Assembly: GCA_007117185.1 (NCBI GenBank)
Contig: SKHA01000376.1
Location: forward strand, 1-8,720
DNA length: 8,720 bases
Source: Spirochaeta sp.
GTDB taxonomy: Bacteria > Spirochaetota > Spirochaetia > DSM-27196 > Alkalispirochaetaceae
Direction: 5' to 3'
Shown in pieces: positions 1-7,018 of this stretch. The translations under genes and the position numbers were made by a program. A model generated the notes under the pieces. The model saw nothing but the letters and a program-made list of their open reading frames with translations, searched no databases and had not been told where the DNA came from. Position 1 is the first letter of the stretch. Every line of letters begins with the position of its first letter.

Positions 1-46
1 CAAGCTTCTCATAATTGGCCACCGCGTAGGGAACTCGCCGGTGCAT
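1..46 (-). CDS. AAA-ATPase-like / PD-(D/E)XK family protein, N-terminal fragment
   Basis: Reading leftwards from an ATG at 46, the window encodes only 15 residues, MHRRVPYAVANYEKL, before it ends. This matches the usual opening of the PF09820 AAA-ATPase-like family (a hydrophobic residue, P-Y/I-G/A, then F/Y-E/K-K-L/I, normally followed by a Y-V-D-K-T segment just outside this window). Proteins of this family combine an N-terminal ATPase-like domain with a C-terminal PD-(D/E)XK nuclease-like domain; their role is largely unknown and they are abundant in spirochaetes and Bacteroidetes. No convincing Shine-Dalgarno precedes the ATG, but a possible promoter lies 6 bases upstream, so the message may be leaderless. 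It follows the 615-residue gene on the same strand after 104 bases. The family call rests on 15 residues from memory and could be wrong. Confidence 0.5.
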   Translation of the reverse strand, partial: MHRRVPYAVANYEKL

Positions 47-52
47 GCCTTT

Positions 53-81
53 ACTATGCCCCGGAAACCACACCGGAGCAA
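53..81 (-). promoter_or_regulatory. Candidate sigma70-like promoter for the left-edge gene
   Basis: On the minus strand TTGCTC (76-81) and CATAGT (53-58) are separated by exactly 17 bases. The -35 matches TTGACA only in its first three bases and the -10 matches TATAAT at four of six. The -10 ends 6 bases before the ATG at 46, so a normal start site would fall on the A of the ATG. Weak alone; it gains weight because two other genes here show the same layout. Confidence 0.35.
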
Positions 82-111
82 GCGATTTGAAAGGGCAGAC
101 GGGCTACCGCC

Positions 112-131
112 GGAGCAGCGCTGCAAGCTCC
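112..131 (-). terminator. Weak inverted repeat after the 615-residue gene
   Basis: GGAGC (112-116) pairs with GCTCC (127-131), and the loop contains part of a perfect 10-base palindrome GCAGCGCTGC (115-124). It lies 20 bases past the stop of the 615-residue gene on the minus strand. No T-run follows, so it is not a standard intrinsic terminator; it may only protect the 3' end or mean nothing. Confidence 0.2.
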
Positions 132-150
132 AGTGAAGGACACCCCCGCC

Positions 151-1998
151 CTACCCCTTCAGGACGCCAAACTCCTCCAGAGCCTTGCGCAGCTTTCGGT
201 AGTTTTCCTCTGTCACCACGACCCGCCCGCCCTCGGCCCGGACCACCAGAGATGAAAGCCGTTTCTCCTCCAGGAAGAGGCGACGCAACGCCGGATCGTC
301 GGGCAGTTGAATCATCACGCAGGGCTCCTGGTGTTCGAAGAGGCGGGCCCGGCTGCGGATCAGGGCAAACAGCTCGGCCCAGTGGCCGGGAGGATCCCCG
401 TCGATGAGCCGGTGGAACTCAGCGATGCGATGGTCGATCTCCTCGGTGGTGGTGCAATCCCGGATGAAGCTCGCCTCGGTGATGCGGAAGCGGGCCTCCC
501 CGATGGCGCTGCCGATCTGCTCCAGAAAAACCCTGCACTCCAGAGACCGGCCGCGGTAGGTGACCAGGGGAAGCTCCCGGTGGGCGATCGCCTCGTAGAG
601 GACCGGTTGCAGTTCCGGCTTCGCCTCGGATACCCCCAGACACCACGCGCCAAAAGGGGTGACCCGCACCCGGGAGAGCCCGTCAAAGGGAGATACGGGG
701 ACGAGCTTCCCGTTTCGTTTGAGAAGCTTCTCAGGGTCCCGCTCCTGGATTTCCAGCAGACCCAGAGAGGCCAGCAGGTAGCAGTAGCCTTTCAGGAGGG
801 GCCTGTTCATGAGGGTGTGGACCAGATAGCTGTCCGGTTCAAAGCCGCTCTGCCAGTCGTCGGTGCTGATCGTTCCCTCCGGCAGGACCAGCTCTTCTCC
901 TTTCACCATCAGCCGGGAGGAGTCGTGGCCGTCGTTGAAGATTGAAAAGGAAAGGGCCTGCATACGAAGACTCTCCGACGCTTCATCCATGTCGTACCAC
1001 CCTCCCGACACGGCCGCCGCCGACAGAAAAGAGTGAACTACCTGCCGTGTCACCGGGTGGTGATGGAAACAGGAGCGACGCAGCCGCGGCCCCGGGCACT
1101 TCGTCACCTGGGGACAGAGCACGGAATACTCAAAGCTGGAATCTATGGAGAGGTAGGCGCTTGTGATCCGTCCTGACGAAGGCACAACAAGGAACGTTGT
1201 GACCAACCCTTTGATGAAGTCCCGCACGTCGGTCCTGTCGGCGCCATCCAACTGGTCCGGATCGATCGCCAGGAACCGGACAACAAGTCCCACCGGGTCT
1301 ACTCCCGTTTTGGCTCCCACCGGAAAGGACGGAAACGCGCTGCGGGTTCTCAATTCCCGGATCTCACCCTTGTTGAGCCCCCGTCTGAGGATCTTCTCGA
1401 GGCTGAATAGATCCGCAACCAGCGCCCGGATCGATTTGAGCAGCAGGGGCATCGATTCGAGGACCGTCTCAGCCGCAGACCAGGGTTGGGATTCTGCCTC
1501 CGGACACGGGGCGATTCGGTACCCTTCCGGCGGGGGCAGTTGCAGCCCCAGTGTCCTCCGGAAGACCGGCTTCATGATGAGCAGGGTCAGGCCGTACTTT
1601 CTGTACAGATCGAAGATGCCGAGCCTGAGGTCCGGGTTGATCTGGTAGCGGCTGAAGTAGGAGGACCGAACCAACTCCGCCACCGGTTGTTTCGCCAGCT
1701 CCTCTACCCGGTCCGCTGCGACGTAGCCGGCGAAACACGCCGTTTCGATGGCCTGCACCAGATACCCCGGCAGCGACGCAAACCACTCCAGAAAGCGCTC
1801 GTGATCTTCCAGCAGCGTGAGAAACTCCAGGATGACCGATACCAGCACATCCTTGGTACCCCGCTGGAAGTCCAACCCCAGGCAGGTCCGGATCTGGTGA
1901 AGCTCCGCTACGGTGAAGCCCAGCATGTGCTGCCGGTATCTCTCCGTTTTCGGCGAGACGCCAGGGGCAGGCCTGGCGGCGGGGTTGTGTTTTGCCAT
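151..1998 (-). CDS. Uncharacterised 615-residue protein, partner of the SNF2 ATPase
   Basis: I do not recognise a named family over the full length. The protein is soluble, with no signal peptide or membrane segment. Residues about 402-455 look like a winged helix: a helix ending in L-A-S-L-G-L-L-E-I, a charged turn, then R-V-T-P-F-G-A-W-C-L-G. Residues about 558-613 (a C-V-M-I-Q-L strand, a D-D-P-A-L-R-R-L helix, a V-V-V-T strand and a final K-L-R-K-A-L helix ending E-F-G-V-L) recall the C-terminus of XPB/Ssl2-like helicase-associated proteins; this is an impression of fold. Residues 295-314 hold C295, C301, C310 and H312-H314, a possible metal site with unusual spacing. The gene starts 10 bases after the SNF2 stop, so the two are surely cotranscribed. 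Upstream GGAAGG is about 14 bases from the ATG, rather far; Met25 is another possible start. Inferred role: accessory factor of the SNF2 enzyme. Confidence 0.85.
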   Translation of the reverse strand: MAKHNPAARPAPGVSPKTERYRQHMLGFTVAELHQIRTCLGLDFQRGTKDVLVSVILEFLTLLEDHERFLEWFASLPGYLVQAIETACFAGYVAADRVEELAKQPVAELVRSSYFSRYQINPDLRLGIFDLYRKYGLTLLIMKPVFRRTLGLQLPPPEGYRIAPCPEAESQPWSAAETVLESMPLLLKSIRALVADLFSLEKILRRGLNKGEIRELRTRSAFPSFPVGAKTGVDPVGLVVRFLAIDPDQLDGADRTDVRDFIKGLVTTFLVVPSSGRITSAYLSIDSSFEYSVLCPQVTKCPGPRLRRSCFHHHPVTRQVVHSFLSAAAVSGGWYDMDEASESLRMQALSFSIFNDGHDSSRLMVKGEELVLPEGTISTDDWQSGFEPDSYLVHTLMNRPLLKGYCYLLASLGLLEIQERDPEKLLKRNGKLVPVSPFDGLSRVRVTPFGAWCLGVSEAKPELQPVLYEAIAHRELPLVTYRGRSLECRVFLEQIGSAIGEARFRITEASFIRDCTTTEEIDHRIAEFHRLIDGDPPGHWAELFALIRSRARLFEHQEPCVMIQLPDDPALRRLFLEEKRLSSLVVRAEGGRVVVTEENYRKLRKALEEFGVLKG

Positions 1999-2008
1999 CG
2001 CGACGCGT

Positions 2009-4768
2009 CTATCCTTCCAGGAGGAACCGCAGATCCTCCTCGCTGAGGGACTTCATTGCTTCGGTATCCGAGGAGAGAATGGCCGAAGCCAGTTCGGCTT
2101 TGTGCTGCTGCAGCAGGAGCATCTTCTCCTCGATGGTATCTCGGGCAATGATCCGGTAGGCGAAGACCGGGTTCTGCTGACCGATCCGGTGGGTCCGGTC
2201 CACCGCCTGGGTCTCCGCCGCCCGGTTCCACCAGGGGTCGTAGATGAAGACGTAGTCCGCAGCGGTGAGGTTCAGCCCCACCCCGCCGGTCTTCAGGGTC
2301 ATGATGAAGGCGCCGATCTGCGGGTCCGTCTGGAAGCGATGAACCAGCTCGTGCCGGTTCCCGGTGGCGCCGGTCATCACCAGGCTGGCCACCCCCGCCT
2401 GCTCCAGATCCGAGGAGATCATCTCCACCGCCGCGAGGAAGTTGGTAAAGACCAGGCACTTGTGGCCGCTCTCCCGAACATCCCGGATCATCTCGATCAG
2501 CTGTTCCCGCTTGGCAGACCGGCCGGGGTACTCCCCGTCGTCCTCCGGGATCCCCGCCAGCTTTCGCAACTCCGTCAGCGCCTGCAGGATGACAAACGAG
2601 GCTTTGTGGATACCACCCTTCTCTATTGCTTCGCGAATCCTGTCCAGCAGATAGATCCTCCGGCGGTGGTAGATCTCCAGGTGCTCCCCATCCAGGTCAA
2701 CCAGGAGGGTCTGTTCGCTCTTCTGTGGCAGCTCTTTCAGCACATCCTGCTTCAACCGCCGAAGCATAAAGGGGTAGATCTTCTTCCGCAGCTGTCGGAG
2801 CACCTGCTCGTCCTTTTCTTCCTGGATCGGCTTGCCGTACTCCCTGTTGAAGCGGCTTCGTGTGCCGAAGAACGCAGGGTTGAGGAAGCGGAAGAGGCTG
2901 AACAGCTCTGACAGGTTGTTTTCCACGGGGGTTCCGCTGAGGGCCAGGCGATGCTGAGCCTGGAGGCCAAGGATCGCCATCGTCCGTTTGGCGTTGAGGT
3001 TCTTGATGTGCTGGGACTCGTCCAGAATGAGGAAGGAGAACTGGATGGGCAGGAGCTGCTCGATATCGATGCGGGTGGTGGAGTAGGTGGTGAGGATGAT
3101 CTGCCTCTCCCGGAACACCCCCTCATCGGTGCTGCGGCCGGGGCCGTAATGGATATGGACGGGGAGCTCCGGGGCGAATCGCTTCAGCTCGGCGGCCCAG
3201 TTCCAGATCAGCGACCGCGGGGCGATGATGAGAACCGGCCCGGTAAATCCCCGGCGCAACAGCGAGATCACCTGCACGGTCTTGCCCAGCCCCATCTCGT
3301 CGGCCAGACAGCCGCCGACTCCGTGTTCGCACAGGTGCTCCATCCATTGCACCCCGTAGGTCTGGTAGGGTCTGAGGGCGCTCTCCGCCAGGCTGTAGTC
3401 GCCACCCCGCCGGTCAAGGGAATTGAAGCCCAGATAGAACGACTCGATCTGCCGTCGCAGTTCCGGCGGAGCGTCAATCTCCTCGTTCAGGTTGAACAGC
3501 ATCATGTCGAAAAAGGAGACCTCGACTCGGCTTTCCTCGTCGTCTTCGGAAGCTCCGGATCTCTTCACCAGTCGGATGAGCCGCTCAAACCGGGCTATCG
3601 ACGCGGGGGAGGGGAATACCCGGGTGGCATCGGGAAGGGAGATGCATCCGTGTTTGCGGTACTCCGCCAGGAAACTGCTCCAGGACCAGGAGGTATCGTC
3701 TATCGTTACCGTGGCGGTACCTTCGAAGAAGTTGATGCCGTGCTCCAGCTTGAGCCTGACCGGTGGATTGACGCAGCGGATCCGGAACCGGGAGAGTTTC
3801 TCCGCCTCAAAGAGGGAGAAGGTGGTGACCAGCGTTCCCATGTTGCGGCTGAGAAATCCCTCGGCGTATTCCGCAGCGAGGATGAACCGGCCGTCCTCTT
3901 CCATCACCTGGTCCCGGTTTGTCCTGCCCTCTTTTTTCAGCAGCGTGCGAAAGGTCTCTACCGGCGAGAGGGGAAAGACAACCTCCGCCAGGAGGATTTC
4001 CTTTTCGGCCTCGTCGATCTCCACCACCTTGATGATCTCCTGCTTCTCGAAGAAGCCGGGAGGATACCCCGGCAGGGTGGATACCGGCAGAATATGGAGA
4101 TAGCCGTAAGCGTCGATCTCCTGAAAGAGGAGTCCCGGCACGGCGGTGCGGGGGCTGGTGGTGATCGTTCTGAAGCCGTGGTAGTGAATTCCCAGTCCCG
4201 GCAGCCGGGAGAGGATCAGGGAGAGATAGAGGGGCAGCTCCGCCGTTCCAACCCGCCTGCCGATAGTCCCCAACTCCCTCCAGTGAATCCCCAGGTCCTC
4301 GCAGGGGAAGAGACGGTTTCCCGCCAGAGCGTGAACCGGCGACACCGCCTGTATGTCCCTGTCGGCGCCGGGAGGGTGGTCTTCCGGATCCACACTGTCC
4401 GGAAGTTCCGCCTTGAGGGTGAATGAACCATCCTCTGACGGGGTGACTGCTACCAGAACCCGGGTGGCATCAGGCTGCAGAACCAGAGCGGTACCGGAAG
4501 GGCTTTGCAGCAACCCGGCTGCCGCGGCGATGGCGATCATCCGTCCCCCCGGATCGTACAGGGAGAATTCCCGCTGCTCTCTCTCATTATCCCAGAGGAA
4601 AAAACGGGACTGCTGCTCCAGGTGGTGGGAGAACTGCTGCAACGCCTGCCGGACTATCCCGGAATAGGCACGATAATCCGGCATCTTCCCTCTGCCGCGA
4701 CCGGCGTCCACCCACAGCACCGGCAGTTCTGCGGATGTATCCAGAATAAATGAAAAATCGGTCTTCAC
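2009..4768 (-). CDS. SNF2-family DEAD/DEAH-box ATPase (helicase-like)
   Basis: A 919-residue Swi2/Snf2 ATPase, a double-stranded DNA translocase that remodels protein-nucleic acid complexes without usual strand separation. Visible motifs: L-R-P-Y-Q at the start of the core, Walker A DEMGLGKT (490-497), Walker B DESQ (583-586, where DEAQ or DEAH is usual), motif III SGTPVENN (611-618), the second RecA-like lobe from about 770 (K-C-L-V-F-T-N-F), then G-G-V-G-L-N-L and motif VI QAVDRTHRIGQ (854-864). The N-terminal 450 residues are not helicase; residues about 335-385 resemble the bacterial SNF2-associated domain (PF08455) found in such enzymes. No SWIM zinc finger is evident. It starts at GTG 4768, supported by GGGAAGGG seven bases upstream. 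It lies 58 bases after the histidine kinase and 10 bases before the 615-residue gene. Bacterial members have mostly unknown targets (transcription recycling, repair or defence); which applies here cannot be told from sequence. Confidence 0.96.
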   Translation of the reverse strand: MKTDFSFILDTSAELPVLWVDAGRGRGKMPDYRAYSGIVRQALQQFSHHLEQQSRFFLWDNEREQREFSLYDPGGRMIAIAAAAGLLQSPSGTALVLQPDATRVLVAVTPSEDGSFTLKAELPDSVDPEDHPPGADRDIQAVSPVHALAGNRLFPCEDLGIHWRELGTIGRRVGTAELPLYLSLILSRLPGLGIHYHGFRTITTSPRTAVPGLLFQEIDAYGYLHILPVSTLPGYPPGFFEKQEIIKVVEIDEAEKEILLAEVVFPLSPVETFRTLLKKEGRTNRDQVMEEDGRFILAAEYAEGFLSRNMGTLVTTFSLFEAEKLSRFRIRCVNPPVRLKLEHGINFFEGTATVTIDDTSWSWSSFLAEYRKHGCISLPDATRVFPSPASIARFERLIRLVKRSGASEDDEESRVEVSFFDMMLFNLNEEIDAPPELRRQIESFYLGFNSLDRRGGDYSLAESALRPYQTYGVQWMEHLCEHGVGGCLADEMGLGKTVQVISLLRRGFTGPVLIIAPRSLIWNWAAELKRFAPELPVHIHYGPGRSTDEGVFRERQIILTTYSTTRIDIEQLLPIQFSFLILDESQHIKNLNAKRTMAILGLQAQHRLALSGTPVENNLSELFSLFRFLNPAFFGTRSRFNREYGKPIQEEKDEQVLRQLRKKIYPFMLRRLKQDVLKELPQKSEQTLLVDLDGEHLEIYHRRRIYLLDRIREAIEKGGIHKASFVILQALTELRKLAGIPEDDGEYPGRSAKREQLIEMIRDVRESGHKCLVFTNFLAAVEMISSDLEQAGVASLVMTGATGNRHELVHRFQTDPQIGAFIMTLKTGGVGLNLTAADYVFIYDPWWNRAAETQAVDRTHRIGQQNPVFAYRIIARDTIEEKMLLLQQHKAELASAILSSDTEAMKSLSEEDLRFLLEG

Positions 4769-4775
4769 GTCACTA

Positions 4776-4783
4776 CCCTTCCC
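4776..4783 (-). promoter_or_regulatory. Ribosome binding site of the SNF2 gene
   Basis: GGGAAGGG on the minus strand, 7 bases before the GTG at 4768. It decides the non-ATG start, since no in-frame ATG lies nearby with a comparable site. Confidence 0.65.
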
Positions 4784-4826
4784 TGCTCAGTGGCGGTGAC
4801 GTACTGCACCTGAACAGACCGCAGCG

Positions 4827-6101
4827 TTACTCCGAAGGCACCCCAGGGGCGTCCTGCTCCGGTTTGTCCCGTTTGAGTACCAACGCGGACTGCACGCCGT
4901 TGGGAAGGTTGGTCATGGTCATCCCGGCGTCCAGGATCTCCAGGGCGCGAATGACGTTCAGCATCCCCATGCCGGTGCCTCCCGGCCGGGTAGACTTGCC
5001 ACGACGAAAGTAGGCGCTGCGGCGCACGTCCAGGGGGCCCGATTCCGCTACCCCCGGGGGAAGGTTCCGGCCGTTGTGGGTGATGGTCACCGCTACGGCG
5101 TCTTCGTCTGTACCCTGGGAACCCTGGATCGCCACCCGGCGTTCAGCGATCCCCTCGGTGGCCTCGATTGAGTTCTTGATTACGTTCTCCAGGATTGCCA
5201 TCAGGGCGTTTCGCCGGGTACACACGGTCAGCCCCGGCGCAACATCCAGGATAATCGCAACCTTGTGCTTCAGGTCGCGATTGATCTCAACAAAGTAGTA
5301 GACCACGTTCTGCAGAAGCTGAGAGAGATCAATCTCCTCCGGTTCGTAATGGTCCGCCGCAGTGGCCACGTCCAGGATCGCGTCAACCCGCCTGTTTATC
5401 CGTTCGGCGTAGGTCTGGATCCGCCGGGCCGTCTCGTTCTCGTCGGCCAGACCCTCAAGAGAAGCAAGGGCGTACAGCCCCGCCACGTCGCCCTTGAAAT
5501 CGTGGACCAACCCGGCGGTGCTGGAGCCAAGGGTGGCAAAGGGACGCAGTTCATCCGCCTGCCGGGAGAGGATGTCCCGCTGCTTCCGCAGGGAGAGGGT
5601 TTCTTCCTCGAAAATGACGAACAGCAACGCCAGGTAGGCAAAGATGAAATTGGCGATGTTGATGCGCTGCATAACGCTGAACCCGTGAATGCCGCCGGAG
5701 AGGATGGCAATGAGAATCGTGGCCACCCCAAGTACCAGCAGCGCTTTTCGCAGGTTTCGGCCAAACAGCTGCATCTTGTAGGCGGCGGCGAGGGCGATGG
5801 AGATGAAGACGAATGAGGCGACATCCGAGGGGTTGCCGTTCATCAGGATCAGCAGGAACCCCAGGACCAGCAACCCACTCACCTGCAGATAGCGGATGAC
5901 CACGTTGTCAAAAAAGGAAAGGACCACAAACGCCGCAACAGCCGCGAACCCTCCTACGTGGAAGGCGGTTTCCAGCTGGCCCACATCAACCAGCTGCCGC
6001 ATGGTGCTGACAAAAAAGAAGAATGCGAAGATGATGCTGATCTTCTGCGAAAGCGCCGGGTTGCGCCATCGTTCGAGAAATCTACCCGTTCCACCCTTCA
6101 T
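4827..6101 (-). CDS. Membrane sensor histidine kinase, orphan, with altered D-box
   Basis: Predicted 424-residue inner-membrane kinase. Six hydrophobic segments lie at about 19-37, 47-64, 71-87, 94-108, 119-137 and 147-164, followed by a short charged coiled stretch (165-185). No PAS or large periplasmic domain is present, so the helices themselves probably sense the signal. The H-box reads LVHDFKG with His200 as phosphoacceptor. The N-box is ENVIKNSIEA (N306, N310), and the G-box is GTGMGML (375-381), so the HATPase_c fold looks complete. In the D-box, however, the usual DxGxG reads H342-N-G-R-N346: the Asp that contacts adenine is His. I chose the start at 6101 rather than 6131 because GGAGG lies 9 bases upstream. 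It overlaps the end of the upstream gene by 20 bases, suggesting translational coupling. No response regulator is in the window, so its partner is elsewhere or it signals differently. Confidence 0.9.
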   Translation of the reverse strand: MKGGTGRFLERWRNPALSQKISIIFAFFFFVSTMRQLVDVGQLETAFHVGGFAAVAAFVVLSFFDNVVIRYLQVSGLLVLGFLLILMNGNPSDVASFVFISIALAAAYKMQLFGRNLRKALLVLGVATILIAILSGGIHGFSVMQRINIANFIFAYLALLFVIFEEETLSLRKQRDILSRQADELRPFATLGSSTAGLVHDFKGDVAGLYALASLEGLADENETARRIQTYAERINRRVDAILDVATAADHYEPEEIDLSQLLQNVVYYFVEINRDLKHKVAIILDVAPGLTVCTRRNALMAILENVIKNSIEATEGIAERRVAIQGSQGTDEDAVAVTITHNGRNLPPGVAESGPLDVRRSAYFRRGKSTRPGGTGMGMLNVIRALEILDAGMTMTNLPNGVQSALVLKRDKPEQDAPGVPSE

Positions 6102-6597
6102 GCAAAGCCCCCTCCAGGTCAAGGATCGCATCCATTTCAGGGGACTTCACAGACCGAATGGCCTTGATCAGCTGAGCCTTCTCGCGAGTATCGTCCCAGG
6201 AGCCGGATTCTATAGGATTGTAGACTCCATTCTTGCGGTCTGCAAGTAACGATCGCTCGTATCCGCTGATCATCGTCAGGGTCAGGAGGTTCATACCGCG
6301 CTGGATGATCTTTCTGTTGCCGCCGGGGAAGTGGGAGATGCGCTCCAGCCGAGCCGCCAGGGGAGAATCATCCTCCCGACGGTGATCAAAGATTGCCTCC
6401 AGCCGCTGCGCCACCAGGTAAGTGACAACGTGCTGTACCGCCACCCGATCCGCATCGTCGCACCCGGCAAGAGCGGGGATCGCACCGATGAGCCGGGCAA
6501 CGCGGTTTGCCTGCAGGGCCTCCGTTTCGCTGATACTCAGACGAAGCGCCTCCGCTGCCATTTTCGATGTTGTGAGCCAGAAGTCGTCGTCGTTCAT
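6082..6597 (-). CDS. Uncharacterised 171-residue protein, first gene of the kinase/SNF2 operon
   Basis: No family recognised. The protein begins with an acidic cluster (MNDDDFW) and is then mostly amphipathic helix: about 12-40 (rich in Ala, Leu and Arg), 49-74, 79-90 and 95-120, with a final helix 137-165. It has one Cys, no signal peptide and no membrane segment. The reading frame stays open to an ATG at 6690, but the start at 6597 is preferred: a good promoter ends 10 bases upstream, and the extension (rich in Ile and Val, in an AT-rich stretch) looks like translated promoter DNA. No Shine-Dalgarno precedes it, so it may be read from a nearly leaderless mRNA. It overlaps the kinase gene by 20 bases, and the pairing suggests a cytoplasmic partner or regulator of the kinase; this is inference from position only. 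Confidence 0.75.
   Translation of the reverse strand: MNDDDFWLTTSKMAAEALRLSISETEALQANRVARLIGAIPALAGCDDADRVAVQHVVTYLVAQRLEAIFDHRREDDSPLAARLERISHFPGGNRKIIQRGMNLLTLTMISGYERSLLADRKNGVYNPIESGSWDDTREKAQLIKAIRSVKSPEMDAILDLEGALHEGWNG
6111..6115 (-). promoter_or_regulatory. Ribosome binding site of the histidine kinase gene
   Basis: GGAGG on the minus strand, 9 bases before the ATG at 6101 and inside the coding region of the upstream 171-residue gene. It favours this start over the in-frame ATG at 6131. Confidence 0.65.
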
Positions 6598-6607
6598 ATG
6601 TGCGAGA

Positions 6608-6636
6608 ACTATAACATAAATCATATGAATTTGCAA
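6608..6636 (-). promoter_or_regulatory. Sigma70-like promoter of the kinase/SNF2 operon
   Basis: On the minus strand TTGCAA (6631-6636) and TATAGT (6608-6613) are separated by 17 bases, matching four and five of six consensus positions. The expected start site is near 6601, about 4 bases before the ATG at 6597. This is the best promoter in the window and would drive all four minus-strand genes. Confidence 0.65.
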
Positions 6637-6681
6637 AAATATCCATATATTTCGGCGTTGGGAAAACGCTATGCTGGTCAC

Positions 6682-6686
6682 AGGAG
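6682..6686 (+). promoter_or_regulatory. Ribosome binding site of the MNT gene
   Basis: AGGAG lies 8 bases before the ATG at 6695. It favours that start over the in-frame ATG at 6671, which has no such site. Confidence 0.65.
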
Positions 6687-6694
6687 TCACGGGA

Positions 6695-7018
6695 ATGTAT
6701 CAGTACGCCAGAGTTGTGCTTGAACAGATTGGAGCATCTCTCCGAAACGAGCATCCGACACAGATCGTTTCCATTCACGCTTTTGGCTCCCGCGCTCGGG
6801 GAGATCACTCCGGTGACTCGGATTTTGACGTCCTGGTGGTGGTCAAGGAGAAGACTGTTCAGCTGGAGGAGCAGATCATTGATCGCTTTGTAGAGCAGGA
6901 AGCAGCAAGCGGTATTTCCTTCGATCCGGTTATCAAGTCTGCGGAGAGTTTTTACCAGGAACGTCGGTATCAGACCCGGTTCTACAAGAACATCATGAAC
7001 GAGGGAATACCGGTATGA
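6695..7018 (+). CDS. Minimal nucleotidyltransferase (MNT), MntA-like, of an MNT/HEPN pair
   Basis: A 107-residue protein of the DNA polymerase beta-type nucleotidyltransferase fold (PF01909/PF18765-like). The core motif is intact: A-F-G-S-R-A-R-G (29-36), then SDFD with the two metal-binding Asp at 43 and 45; Asp77 in I-S-F-D-P-V is the likely third carboxylate. In type VII toxin-antitoxin modules MntA transfers AMP groups to its HEPN partner and so silences it. The length is typical of minimal versions without further domains. The HEPN gene follows with an ATGA overlap, indicating tight coupling. The start at 6695 is chosen for its AGGAG site. Compared with the flanking genes its base composition looks less GC-rich, in keeping with a mobile accessory cassette. 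Function as antitoxin is inferred from family and pairing. Confidence 0.9.
   Translation: MYQYARVVLEQIGASLRNEHPTQIVSIHAFGSRARGDHSGDSDFDVLVVVKEKTVQLEEQIIDRFVEQEAASGISFDPVIKSAESFYQERRYQTRFYKNIMNEGIPV

Larger units (their letters stand above)
6598..6694. promoter_or_regulatory. AT-rich divergent intergenic region with repeated TCATATG
   Basis: This 97-base gap between the minus-strand operon and the MNT gene is clearly richer in A+T than the rest of the window. TCATATG occurs at 6594-6600 (over the operon's start codon) and at 6621-6627 (in the promoter spacer), in the same orientation 27 bases apart; the second is part of the palindrome TCATATGA (6621-6628). TTGCAA (6631-6636) is also palindromic. 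These could be binding sites for a regulator of both directions. For the plus strand TATATT (6646-6651) is a possible -10 but has no acceptable -35. Confidence 0.4.

Noticed and set aside
1913..2911. A 332-codon plus-strand open frame across the SNF2/615 junction
   Set aside because: It covers the C-terminal SNF2 motifs and the 615-residue N-terminus in antisense; no ribosome site or domain supports it.
2951..4426. A 491-codon open frame on the plus strand across the SNF2 gene
   Set aside because: It is antisense to SNF2 motifs that are clearly conserved, its product has no recognisable domain, and long antisense open frames are common in GC-rich genes.
3600..4490. Repeated peptide P-D-A-T-R-V in the SNF2 N-terminal half as a domain duplication
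   Set aside because: Only six residues match and the surroundings differ, so it is chance or local codon similarity.
6598..6690. N-terminal extension of the 171-residue protein to an ATG at 6690
   Set aside because: The extension translates the AT-rich promoter and would overlap the ribosome site of the divergent MNT gene; the ATG at 6597 fits the promoter better.
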